Assembly: GCF_963966145.1 (NCBI RefSeq)
Contig: NC_091049.1
Coordinates: forward strand, 24,676,001 to 24,740,000
DNA: 64,000 bases
Source: Tenebrio molitor
Taxonomy: Eukaryota; Arthropoda; Insecta; Coleoptera; Tenebrionidae
Reading direction: 5' to 3'
Part shown: positions 33,931 to 44,689 of the stretch, piece by piece
Layout: each line of letters opens with the position of its first letter
How positions within the stretch are numbered: position 1 is the first letter of the stretch
Translations under genes and position numbers: made by a program
The notes under the pieces: model-generated
The model's input: only the letters and a program-made list of their open reading frames with translations
Told to the model about the DNA's origin: nothing
Databases searched by the model: none

Positions 33931-34374
33931 ATAAAATGAAATAATAATGAAAGTAGTCTGTTCCACGGTGTACCCCATTGCAATCCTAAAAATCCTTTTT
34001 ATCCTAAAAAAATGTGTTTAGGAGAAACTTTTAATTAGAAGAGAGAATTTGGAAGAGAACAGTTAACCTGAAAATAAATTTACTTGAAACTTACAGAATT
34101 TTACTAACCTAACCTTGATCACTGTTGTATACTCATCGTCGTCGTCTGTGGTCTTAACACTCTTACTCTTAACTTTTACTAAAGACTTATTTTGATTCGA
34201 AGGAAAAAATGCGGTAATCAAGTGATTTGACATTAACAGCGACTTTTACCGTTTCAGTTGGTCAGGAGCTCACTCATACCAATATTCCACTAGATACAGT
34301 GCAGAATCGAAACAAGGCGGCACCAATTCATGGCCTACTTGGACTACAAACATTTATAATAACCCTGTATAATA

Positions 34375-35110
34375 TCGCGCGTTCGAATGAAATCCTGGGC
34401 TGAGTAGGCGTTGGAAAAATTAAACCGTTCAGAACAGTGTAAAGTTTGAATTTCCCGCCGTTTGATACGAATGACATTTGTTTATGTTTATTGGGACATA
34501 GAGGTATTTTCATATTTGGTGGCGGAAACAAAAGATTGAGAAATGTCACAAAAATGTATTGTCAGTGTCAAATTTGTCATAAACGCCGTAAAAAGGAATG
34601 TCTAGGTAAATTTAAACTTTCGCTAAATTGATTGAAAAAATAAATTCTAAGGAAACCAATTTTTGTCAGTGGTTCAAAAGGAAAAGTTATTCTCGTATAA
34701 TCAAACGGATTACAAATTTTGTCTCTAATTCGACGATGAATAACTTTCTTATTGCCAATTTGCTGCATTTATGTCGAAATCACGAACGTCTTTGAGAAAT
34801 TTGACACTGACAATACAAATTTGTGACATTTCTCAGTCTTTTGTTTCCGCCATCAAATATGAAAATATCTCTAATTGAATATGTTTGTTTTCAGCAAAGG
34901 GTGCTCTTAGATATTTGCTTCGAGAATTGGAATCCTTAAGCTATTCTATTTTTAATGTAAAACATTGCAGAGAAAAAAAAACAAAGATTTTTTTGGCTTT
35001 AAATTTTAGGTTAGCTGTCAACAATCTCTGATTAATCTACGCTTTAAAAAAGCACAACAGTTGACGGTTTCCAACGCCTTTCCAGCCCAGGATTTCATTT
35101 TAACGCGCGA
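34375..35110. mobile_element. Fold-back element with tcgcgcg ends
   Basis: Ends tcgcgcgttcgaatgaaatcctggg and the complement at 35084-35110, TA on each side. Inner arms (tttgtttccgcca...caaatatgaaaat) also pair. Two small frames inside show no known motif. Confidence 0.7.
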
Positions 35111-35601
35111 TACATCGTCACCGCCTTTTAATCATTTTACACGGTCATCGTCAGAGAATTCGTCCCAAAAAGGAAAACCCACCAAAAATAATTGTAACGC
35201 GTGAAAACGAAACCACAGCCTTATACGTTCAAATAAATTTACTTGAAGGTGAATAAACCGGGCCTTAGTGAGAGAATATAATGAACGCTATACTACATTT
35301 GCTTAGCAGGAAGAAACCAGGTTTACACAGCAGAAATTATAAATCGGGTAGCAGGATTGCAGGAGAAAAATGGCGCGAATATTTGAAAATGCCGAATATA
35401 AATCTCAATTAAATTATTATCGCAGAATGTTATTCAATTCAAAAAATTGCATTATGTAGTAATCTTTTCTTCTAAATCACTAAAAGATTCAATTTGAAAA
35501 GAGGTAAAGCCTGTTTATATAAAAATTTTATTATAAATTCATATTCAAAATGTTGAGAGGTCTAGAAAAAATAACAAATACAAACAAAATATGTATAATA
35601 A

Positions 35602-35710
35602 TAAAAATGCGGAGGCGAGACGCCGGTAATTATGTTGATAAGCACTGCACTATTACTTGATAGTAATATCCGTAATAGTGTATGTACTCCGGCAAAATTG
35701 CCGTGCCGCT
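35602..35710 (+). mobile_element. 3' end of a non-LTR retrotransposon
   Basis: Same as 10046-9940 inverted: last codons (AEARR), stop taa and 3' UTR with gcactgcactattacttgat. It splits the DDE_3-like transposase exon at its left border. Confidence 0.75.
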
Positions 35711-36292
35711 GGGTCAGTATAAGAATATATTTGTCTTTGAAAAAATTGTAATTCTTTTAGCACTTTATGCAACTTTGATCGGCCCATCTTAGGAATTTCA
35801 GGATTAAGTTTAGTCTCCTCATTTACAGCATCAATTGTTGGCGGAATTTGTTTAAAAAAAAAAATCATGCACAGTTTTCCTAATTAGATAGTTAGCATGA
35901 TCATATAATATTATTCTTTCTTCATGCTTCGCTTTTTTTGCTGGGCTGACATGTCCATTTGAGTGTACTTCACCGAGAAGAGTATAAATTGTAGACAAAG
36001 AGAAACCTGTGAATAATTATATGTTAAAGAATTTTTGTTTTTAGCAAAATCACAGTAATACCAGTATATGAAGCTGTCTTCTTTTTCTGTTCAGTTGCTC
36101 CAATATCTGAGAAGTCCTTTACAATGTTTTGGTGAACATTATGTATGACAGTTTTTTTCTCGAAGTGTCAAATGACCTATATGGAACAAAATTAATCATA
36201 ACATGCAATTTTCATCACTATAATTAATTATACCTGTTGGTAATTTTCCTCTTCTGGCATTTACTGTAGCAGAATTTGCAGCTGGTGCCTCC
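35711..36292 (-). pseudogene. DDE_3-type (IS630/Tc1-like) transposase, N-terminal exons
   Basis: Minus-strand exons: 36292-36229 (MEAPAANSATVNARRGKLPT), about 36187-36060 (HLTLREKKTVIHNVHQNI...KTASYTG) and about 36010-35711 (GFSLSTIYTLLGEVHSNGHV, LIRKTVHDFFF, SKLHKVLKEL). This is the helix-turn-helix and linker that precede the DDE domain in insect IS630/Tc1-like transposases. The catalytic part is missing because a non-LTR fragment follows at 35710. Exon layout is the same as at 11655-11280. Confidence 0.6.
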
Positions 36293-37477
36293 ATGATACG
36301 AGGAAATAGGTCCACAAGACTGGTTCTTCGAAATCTTGAAATATATACAACAGTATATCATTTTGTTTTCTCATTGATACAACTTACCACGAAAACTGTA
36401 AACACAGCAAGGATTAGTTCTGACAAAAACTGGTTTTTAATAGACAAATAAAACGAACACAGGAGAACCAAAAGATAATCAAACCACGCCAATCTCAAAA
36501 ACGAATACCAATGACAGTTGATGACAGTTGTCAAGTGTCAAATGCTCAAATGATTCCCTCTGCACTGTTGTCAGTTTCATATCCTGCAAAATCCTGCGGA
36601 TAATATTATTTATAATGGGTAAAAAAAAATATTAACTTACTAAAATATAATACATACTTACTAAATTTGGTGAACGCATGAACGCATGAAGAGTTTTATC
36701 CATTTCGATGTGAACAATTATATAATTTTTCTTACTTTACACGAACACAATCTGGCAACAACGCTTAAAATCTCATTTTATGCGATTTTATTAAAAATAT
36801 CTCAAAATTTTTGAAACTGTAGATACCTACCAATTCCATTAAGCTTTAAGAATATTACATTATAGTTTCTTTTTTTTTCAGTCATAATTTAGAAGTTTTT
36901 ATTTTACATCATGAACCCTAAACTTTGCTCGTGTAAACGCGCCTCGCTGTTAGCCAATCAAATTTAAATACTCCCTACCACGATTTCCATCTAACAACAG
37001 GATATACTATAACAGAAAATAAATTTTTAAAAATATCAAAAATTTTACACGATCTGTAACAGTAAATAATTACAGTTACAGGATACTCAATTCAACATTT
37101 TTTGGAGTTTTCTTCTAATTAACTTTCGAATCTCTTCCTCGCTAGCATCTCCCCATCGATGGTGATCTACCGAACTACTGGTTGAAACGTTTTCTGGTTA
37201 ACAGCACTATTTTCTGACTTCGACACGTCAATTGAATCTTTCTCTCAATTTGACATTAACCAATTTTTATTCGTTAAAAACAAGTGACAGTCAACATGCG
37301 GTGATAAAATTATCATCGATTTGATAGCTTCTTCTGCGTCTTTGTTTCTGTATTTTAACATTTTTAACCTATGAAATTAATAAAAAATGTACCATGTGAC
37401 ACGTGAATTATATTCTCAAGGGGGATCAACGACGTTATCCAAAATTATCACCAAGTTGGGATTTGAACTGAAACGTT
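36293..37477. other. Intergenic stretch, no gene seen
   Basis: AT-rich, no supported coding region and no clear inverted ends. Confidence 0.5.
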
Positions 37478-38020
37478 TCGACTCCTTGACTTTTCCTCGA
37501 TGAAACTTTCCTCCCTTATTGGGTGTATTGTTGGTTGCCGCATTCCCTCGGATGAAATTTTTGCGAAAAAATACGAAACAAAAATAATGAGAAAAGAAAT
37601 ATTTATGGATCCTACGTTGTGTTTTATTTTTCATTTTGTTTAATTAGGTTCTAACGAGAGGCCGTACCTTCGGAAGGTTTTTCAAAAAATGGAATTAAAA
37701 CGATTCAGCACAGTTCACTTAAATTTTACTTAACAAATAATCGAGTGTGGTGGCGTTTGGTCCCAACAAATGGTAGGAATAAATAAATGAGTTCAATAAC
37801 AGAAGTTGGTGGACATTTGACTCGCGAATTGAGATTTGACTCATGAATAAATGACAAGCTGGGCAAATACAGAAGTTTCTGGAGCGAACAGCATTATACG
37901 AGTTTGAGATGCGAACTATGTGATCCGATTTAGATTTGAATTATTTCCCCAATTAAATTGAACCCGACGTGATGCCCTGGAATCTCATAGATCACCCTGG
38001 TCTACTCCGGTGGTTGAAAA
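37478..38020 (+). repeat. Dispersed 540-bp repeat, copy A
   Basis: Matches 56632-57172 in inverted orientation, for example ttcctcgatgaaactttcctcc, ggttctaacgagaggccgtacctt and aattgaacccgacgtgatgcc with their complements. Non-coding; class not identified. Possibly an LTR or untranslated part of a larger element. Confidence 0.65.
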
Positions 38021-38550
38021 TAAAAGGGAAAAATGTTCTAACAGACATACCGGGTGTCCCAGAATTAACGCCCTTCCCATGAAGGAGTCTGTAGGGCAGG
38101 TAGCCACCGACCCCCGCGCCAAGGCGTGAGAAAACCCACCTGACCACTGGTCGAGGCGGCAGTTATTTGTATTATTGTATTTCTTATTTCAAGGTAGTCT
38201 GTAAGCTAGAATGTAAGAGAGAGGTTGAACGTTGAAATAAACAAGTAAAACCCATGTTCGGATGTAAGGCTATTGTGGAGTGTCCATAATTTTCAGTTTT
38301 CGTGAATAGGCAACCGTTGCCTTAAAGACACCAAAGTGTTCGCGGTTGCAACCTGAAAAACAAGAATTTGCATCCCACTGGGTGTGTTAATCCTCAGAAC
38401 AAAACCTCTATTGTATGCGGATTTAAGAAGGGCTACGGGCGGCTTCATTTACCTGACAGCCAGATACGAAATGTATATTTTCTATGTAGTTACCAACAGT
38501 TTCAACCATTTTCTTCAGTTGCATTTTTTTAATAAGTAGATACTTGTTTG
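38021..38550. other. Intergenic stretch before the copia element
   Basis: Non-coding. A mariner-style end (ccgggtgtcccagaatta) is at 38050 and a CG-richer stretch at 38080-38150; no partner end found. Confidence 0.4.
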
Positions 38551-38700
38551 TGTTGTAATATTAAATTTATATTTGATATTAATTAGTGAGCGGTTGTTAT
38601 AAAAACAAATGAATGTTATAAATAGTTTTGAATAAAACATATAAGCAGAAAGTCTGTCAATAGTTTATTGAATTAAACGGATTCTTCTAATAATACTACA
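38551..38700 (+). repeat. Copia 5' LTR
   Basis: 150 bp, identical to 42221-42370. Confidence 0.95.
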
Positions 38701-38703
38701 AAG

Positions 38704-38717
38704 GGTTATGGGCCCAG
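38704..38717 (+). other. Copia primer-binding site, half-tRNA initiator Met type
   Basis: ggttatgggcccag is complementary to the anticodon-stem region of initiator tRNA-Met, the primer known for Drosophila copia. It starts 4 nt after the LTR. Confidence 0.85.
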
Positions 38718-38753
38718 GAAAATATTAAAAGAAAGAAGATTTAATAGAAGAAG

Positions 38754-41700
38754 ATGAGTGGAAATGTAATAAGAATTGAACCACTGGGAAAAGAAAATTA
38801 TGATACATGGAAACTTCAGATGGAGGCAGTTCTCGTAAAGAACGAAATGTGGGGATATGTAAATGGATCTATTGAGAAACCAAATAATGAAGAAAATACG
38901 ATTTGGGAAGAAAACGACAAAAAGGCAAGAGCAGATTTAATCTTAGCGATAAATCCCAATGAACTAAGGCAAATAAAAAATTGTGTAACTTCAAATGGAA
39001 TATGGAAAAAATTAAAGGAGCTTTATGAATCAAAAGGTCCTGCAAGAAAAGCGACGTTGTTAAAACAACTAATAATGTCCAAAATGAATGAAGGAGAAAC
39101 GATGAAAAATCACTTGAATAATTTCTTTAATATCATCGATAAATTAGAAGAAATGGAACTAAAAATTGTAGATGATCTCGTAACAATATTGTTACTGTAT
39201 AGCATTCCAGATTCATATGAAAATTTCCGGATCGCAATAGAATCTCGTGATGAGTTACCGAAGCCAGAAACACTGAAAATAAAGCTTACGGAAGAATATG
39301 AAGCAAGAAAAAGTAGAGAAAATCAAAATTCTCCGGGTGCTCTATTAATTAAAAAATGTTATAAGAAAGAAGATGGACCAAAATCATCAAAGGAAAATTT
39401 AAGAAAAAATAATTTCAAAGAAGCATTCAAATTTAAATGTCATTATTGCAAGAAAATAGGACACAAAGCTGAAAATTGTTGGTCAAAAACCAAAGCAAGA
39501 AATGAAATTTCAAAAAAGGCAGAAGTTACCGAAACAGTTCTTCAAATCAATGGAGCCAAATCAGAAAGCCAATGGTGGTGTGTGGACTCAGGAGCGTCTT
39601 CGCACATGTGTTCATCAAAAGATCAATTTCAAAATATCGCTCAAAATGATCAAGTTCTAAATTTGGCAAATCACAGTTTCACAAAAATAAGAGGAACGGG
39701 AAATGTGAAAATAAAAGTGTCAAATGAAAATAATTTACGATCTGTCAATTTGAATAATGTCATGTATGTTCCTGATTTACGTTCAAATTTGTTATCTGTC
39801 GGAAAAATCACGGATAAAGGTTCAACGGTGATATTTGAAAACAACAAAGTCTACATCCTTGATAAAGATGGAAAAGAAATTATGATTGGTCAAAAAAGAA
39901 ATCATCTTTACTATGTTCGCGAAATTCTAGATAAAAAGGGAGAGACAGCAGCTGCAAGTATGAACATTTCAAGAACAAACATACAAGAGTGGCATGAAAA
40001 ATTTGGACATATTAATGAACAACAATTACAACAACTTGCAAGAAGTAACGAAGTGTATGGTTTGAATATTGGATGCAATGAACATTTAATAAATTGTTCA
40101 ATTTGTTTGAAAGCAAAACAAACTAGAAAATCTTTTTCAAGAAATGAATCACATAAAAAAGAAACATTATTGGAATTAATTCACACCGATATATGTGGAC
40201 CAATGAGAGTAAACTCGATTGGTGGATCAAGATATTTTATTACGTTTATTGATGATAAGTCAGGTTGGTGCGAAATTTACTTTATCAAGAAGAAAAGTGA
40301 AGCTGCCAGTGCATTTTTTAAATACAAGGCAATGGTTGAAAATCAGCTAGGAAAAAGAATAAAATGTCTTCGATCGGATAATGGAACTGAATATTTATGT
40401 AACGAACTTGAAAGTTATTTGGAGAAACATGGAATAAAACATGAAATGACGGTGGCATATACACCAGAACAAAATGGCGTTGCAGAACGAAGAAATCGCA
40501 CTTTAGTAGAAATGGCAAGATGTATGATGATACAATCGCAATTGTCGCCCTCATTTTGGGCAGAAGCAATTTCTACAGCAAATTATTTAAGAAATAGATG
40601 TCCATCTAGAAGTATAAATGGACAAACACCGCACAAATTATGGACGGGAAAGGATTTTAGCGTGAAACACTTTCAAATTTTTGGAACGAAAGGTTACAGG
40701 TTAGATAAAACTCCAAATAAAGGAAAATTTGATCCAAGAAGTAAGAAATGTATTTTCGTGGGTTATTCAACAGAAAGAAGAGCGTATCGAGTGTGGTGCC
40801 CCGATTCTAAAAGAATTTATGCAACGAGAGATGTAAAATTTGTAAATAATTTTGAAGTAAAAGAACAACCCATGCAGGAAGAATTTACTTCTGAAGATAT
40901 TATGAAGAAAGAAAAAGAAGTTGAAATATACTTGAACAATTATAGAAAACTTGAAAATGAAAATGAATCAATAGAAAATCAACCAGAAAATGAAGAAACA
41001 GAACGTGAAGCTAGTAATAATGAGAATCAATTAGAAGATCAAACAGAAATAGACAACTTGCAAGAAAATTACAATGAAAGAGGAGAAGTAGAAACAAGAG
41101 AAAAGCGAAAACCTGGAAGACCAAAATTTCTTTATACAGGGAAGAAAGGAAGACCTAAGAAATTATACGTACAAGCATGTGAAGAAGAAATAACAGAGAA
41201 AGAAGGTTCAAGAACAAATGAAATGACTGAAGAAGATCCAAAAACAATTAAAGAAGCATTTTTACGTCAAGAATCCGAAGAATGGAGAGAAGCGATGAAA
41301 AATGAATTTAATTCTTTAAAGAAAAATAAAACATGGGAATTAGTTGATCGCCCAAGTGATCGAAAAGTAATAGGCTGTAAATGGGTTCTGAAAACAAAAT
41401 TTAATTCGGATGGTACGATCGCTCGTCGAAAAGCAAGATTAGTTGCAAAAGGTTATGCCCAATTGCCAGGAATAGATTTCCAAGAAACTTTTGCACCTGT
41501 TTCAAGATTATGTTCTGTAAGACTAATAATGGCCATCGCAGCACAATACAATCTAATAGTTCATCAGTTGGATTTTGTAACAGCATACCTGAATGGGGAT
41601 ATCGATGAGGAAATTTACATGGAATTACCTGAAGGAATAAATGAAATTGGAGAAGAAGTCGTGTTCAAAAACAAAGTTTGTTTATTAAAAAAAGCATTAT

Positions 41701-41960
41701 ATGGATTGAAGCAGTCAGGTCGTCAATGGTACAAAAAATTAGATGAGAACCTACAGAAGTTGAATTTAAGACCCCTCAGCACAGACAAATGCATCTATAT
41801 GAGAAAAACAAGAAGAGGAAACGAAGAAAACATGGTTTTAATAGCAGTGTATGTAGATGATATAATAATAGCGTCTAACAGCATGGAAGAAATTAAGAAT
41901 CTGAAAGAAAATCTTGCGAAAATTTTTCAGATGAAAGATATGGGAAAGATAAAATATTGA
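38754..41960 (+). CDS. Copia Gag-Pol polyprotein, C-terminally truncated
   Basis: 1068 residues in one frame. Gag part with CHYCKKIGHKAENC zinc knuckle (about residue 228); aspartic protease with WWCVDSGASSHM (about 273); integrase with zinc-binding H-H-C-C region (WHEKFGHIN...CSICLKAK) and catalytic residues in HTDICGP, RSDNGTEY and TPEQNGVAERRN; reverse transcriptase from KTWELVDRP with HQLDFVTAYLNG and AVYVDDIIIA. It ends in ...MGKIKY-stop, just before the usual connection to RNase H. Start chosen at the ATG 36 nt after the primer site, opening MSGNVIRIEPLGKENYDTW, typical of copia Gag. Other than the truncation no defect is seen. Confidence 0.9.
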   Translation: MSGNVIRIEPLGKENYDTWKLQMEAVLVKNEMWGYVNGSIEKPNNEENTIWEENDKKARADLILAINPNELRQIKNCVTSNGIWKKLKELYESKGPARKATLLKQLIMSKMNEGETMKNHLNNFFNIIDKLEEMELKIVDDLVTILLLYSIPDSYENFRIAIESRDELPKPETLKIKLTEEYEARKSRENQNSPGALLIKKCYKKEDGPKSSKENLRKNNFKEAFKFKCHYCKKIGHKAENCWSKTKARNEISKKAEVTETVLQINGAKSESQWWCVDSGASSHMCSSKDQFQNIAQNDQVLNLANHSFTKIRGTGNVKIKVSNENNLRSVNLNNVMYVPDLRSNLLSVGKITDKGSTVIFENNKVYILDKDGKEIMIGQKRNHLYYVREILDKKGETAAASMNISRTNIQEWHEKFGHINEQQLQQLARSNEVYGLNIGCNEHLINCSICLKAKQTRKSFSRNESHKKETLLELIHTDICGPMRVNSIGGSRYFITFIDDKSGWCEIYFIKKKSEAASAFFKYKAMVENQLGKRIKCLRSDNGTEYLCNELESYLEKHGIKHEMTVAYTPEQNGVAERRNRTLVEMARCMMIQSQLSPSFWAEAISTANYLRNRCPSRSINGQTPHKLWTGKDFSVKHFQIFGTKGYRLDKTPNKGKFDPRSKKCIFVGYSTERRAYRVWCPDSKRIYATRDVKFVNNFEVKEQPMQEEFTSEDIMKKEKEVEIYLNNYRKLENENESIENQPENEETEREASNNENQLEDQTEIDNLQENYNERGEVETREKRKPGRPKFLYTGKKGRPKKLYVQACEEEITEKEGSRTNEMTEEDPKTIKEAFLRQESEEWREAMKNEFNSLKKNKTWELVDRPSDRKVIGCKWVLKTKFNSDGTIARRKARLVAKGYAQLPGIDFQETFAPVSRLCSVRLIMAIAAQYNLIVHQLDFVTAYLNGDIDEEIYMELPEGINEIGEEVVFKNKVCLLKKALYGLKQSGRQWYKKLDENLQKLNLRPLSTDKCIYMRKTRRGNEENMVLIAVYVDDIIIASNSMEEIKNLKENLAKIFQMKDMGKIKY

Positions 41961-42196
41961 AAATAATGAACGATAATCAAGGTGCAAGGAGCCTCGTACA
42001 AAACCCAATTCAACATTCCAGAACCAAGCACATAGATATCAGGCATCATTTTATACGAGAAATATTGCAAAGAAAAGAAATAGAAATTAAATACATACAG
42101 ACGAGTGAAATGGTCGCCGATTTTTTAACGAAGCCCCTATCAAAATTCAAACATAACTATTGCTTAGAAAATTCCGGCATTAAGAATATAGAATAA
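41959..42196 (+). pseudogene. Copia RNase H C-terminal remnant
   Basis: NDNQGARSLVQNPIQHSRTK, then HIDIRHHFIREIL and VADFLTKPLSKFKH: the last part of copia RNase H. It lies in a different frame from the main ORF. Compared with complete copia elements roughly 200 residues between the RT end and this point are missing, including most of the RNase H domain. The deletion point is at about 41956-41968. Confidence 0.85.
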
Positions 42197-42210
42197 AGAA
42201 AAAATAAATT

Positions 42211-42220
42211 TAAGGGGGGC
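42211..42220 (+). other. Copia polypurine tract
   Basis: taaggggggc directly before the 3' LTR, the expected plus-strand primer site. Confidence 0.75.
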
Positions 42221-42370
42221 TGTTGTAATATTAAATTTATATTTGATATTAATTAGTGAGCGGTTGTTATAAAAACAAATGAATGTTATAAATAGTTTTG
42301 AATAAAACATATAAGCAGAAAGTCTGTCAATAGTTTATTGAATTAAACGGATTCTTCTAATAATACTACA
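42221..42370 (+). repeat. Copia 3' LTR
   Basis: 150 bp, identical to the 5' LTR. Confidence 0.95.
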
Positions 42371-44689
42371 GTTTGTGAAGTCAAAACTAATTATAGCTTT
42401 TTCCTTACACTAACCATGAGATACCAAAAATATCACCATAATAAGAAAGGATCCGAAAAAAAAACTAAAAAACTTTTGTATAATTTTATTTCAAATAAAA
42501 TAAGTAAACTAAATTTAAAAAATAACAGTTTCCTGTGAACAATAGTATATATTGCTTTACTAGGATTACAACTGAAATTTTTTGACAAGCAAATAAAATA
42601 TACTCGCAATCAATATTTGAAAGCGTAGTGTTGAAGTCATTTTTACGTTACTTACTTGCTCTGAAGATTTTTTATAAACTTCTTCTTATTTTGACGACGA
42701 GCGCCACATGTCAATCTCTTCTTACTGCACAAACCCATTTTTTATTCTAAATCACAGGGATAACTCAAAATAACACTTTATCGCTCACTTTCACGTCAAG
42801 GCAACTATGAAAGCAATAATGATCAGTAGAACAATTTTGTTTATTTGACTTCACTTATTACCTCCCCCCCTCTCATTAGCCTGGATTCTGAGCCCTTCTT
42901 GGAAATTGGGATACATTGGCAAACATGCAAGTAGAGTCGAATTTTTCAACTACCCACTTCTAAATATGTGCTTGTGATGAAACAGGTAAATTATTTGGGT
43001 CTGCATAAATTCCGCATTATTAAAATGTCTAAGTACCACACCCTTTATTTTATAAGAATTCGGCACCATGTCATAGCTTAGTCATGGAAGATTATACCTG
43101 ATAATAATTACTGCTCCTTCTAGTCCCTAACAACCTTCCTGTTCATATTTTTGTAAGTGTTTTTGATATTTTTTCCTGAAAGTGGGTACTTGATTTGTCT
43201 TGTGCTCACAATGATCAATGAGATGTCATCTACCTACCCCTGACACAAAAAATTTATCATTTTAAAAAAAATCAGAAAAGGCTGAAAATGTTGGCGGATT
43301 TCTAAAAGAGCGCCATTAATTAATAAGAGTTTATATGTGCGACTCGATCCAAGTCCCCATGAATCATTTGGCAAAAATCATGGTTTTTAAAAAAAATTGC
43401 AAATATTACTTTAATAAGTAGATTATCATAATATAATAAGAACAATGCTGTCTATTGTATACCTTTGTAACACTGCACCGACAACCCTACTAATAGGGTA
43501 CCCTTTAATCCCTAAGCTCTAAATTGCTAACCGTATTGTGTGTTGCCTATTTGCTGAAAATATACATAAAATTTATTTCCTTTTTTAATGAAATATACAA
43601 AAAAGGTTTGAAATAAAGAAAAATTCACTTCCAAGGCGACCTGTAGATTTGCTTCCTCTATCCATTAACCTCAAGTTTAGGCCAAAATTGTTTACAATAG
43701 TGGATATATTGTGCAATAAAAAATTTTGGATTTTATTTTTTTACTAAAAAGCTTATAAATTTAACCGAAAAGCAATCCCAGAGCGACCTAGAGATACACA
43801 TTAGGATTAGTTAAGTGTATCGTTAATCGCTTCAAATATCTTTATGAAGCTATAATTTTGCAATAAAAAATCAGAATTTTGCAGCCCCTGTATAGAATAG
43901 CCTTAAATGAAATATTCCGTCCTCATAAATGTAACAACAACACGACAGAGTCATAGTTTATTAACAATTAAATCAGAATCTTCAAAAAAAATTGGCCACG
44001 CTATCATAAAGTCCATTCACGTTGGATTTTCCTAGTCAAGGTCAAATAATTCAATATTGTGGCGGTGTGATTTTTAGTTCAAAAATGCTTTAGCTGTGTA
44101 TGTCACCAATACGGGCTGATAAAGTAACCAAGTCATTCGTAGACTGTAGAGGTTATGTTATTCGCTGTCAGCAAAGAAACAGTCATTTTTCAAATATTGT
44201 TATTAAACTTTTTAGAGGATAACAATAGGTAATAATACATCCATTTTGTTATCATTTGCACTAAAAATAGTGTCAGTTGTTAATCGGTATGATAGGATTA
44301 GGAACATACAATAGGTACCTAACTCCTACCTACTGGTGTTGTATTTTTCTGTTTGCGTTGTTGATTAAGTCAAAAAACCCTTAATGACTACATTTACTTA
44401 ACCTTCTGCGACTAACATGATGAGTGATGAGGAACCAGACTAAGTTATAGAAAATGAACCCAATAGGAAATTGTGTGAAGTTTCTTTCATTGGAAACGAT
44501 GAAAGTAAGGAATGCATCTAAATGATGGAACAAATTTGGCAATAAAATTTCAGTTATTCAGAGACACTTATACGTTTTGATTGTGGTTGTGACGTTTCAA
44601 GAATGTATTGTTACAATTGCATAACACAAAAGAAATGTGTATTTTGATTTTTAATGATTTTTTTCTAATTTAAGTTTTTTCGATGTACG
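42371..44689. other. Intergenic stretch, no gene seen
   Basis: AT-rich. Only a partial copy of the aaagtccattca...caaggtcaaataatt arm (about 44010-44056), as in the MITE at 57531-57764, is recognised. Confidence 0.5.

Larger units (their letters stand above)
31618..34367 (-). mobile_element. Mariner-type element interrupted by a hAT-like insertion
   Basis: Ends cagggttattataaatgtttgtagtc / gactacaaacatttataataaccctg, flanked by TA (31616-31617, 34368-34369). Without the 1125-bp insertion and its duplication it would be about 1.6 kb. It carries a decayed minus-strand transposase. Confidence 0.8.
38551..42370 (+). mobile_element. Copia-type LTR retrotransposon, 3.8 kb, internally deleted
   Basis: Two 150-bp LTRs (38551-38700 and 42221-42370) read identically base for base, begin TGTTG and end ACA. 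A 5-bp duplication GTTTG flanks the element (38546-38550, 42371-42375). Primer site, Gag-Pol frame and polypurine tract are in place, but a stretch between reverse transcriptase and the last part of RNase H is missing. Identical LTRs imply recent insertion. Confidence 0.95.
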
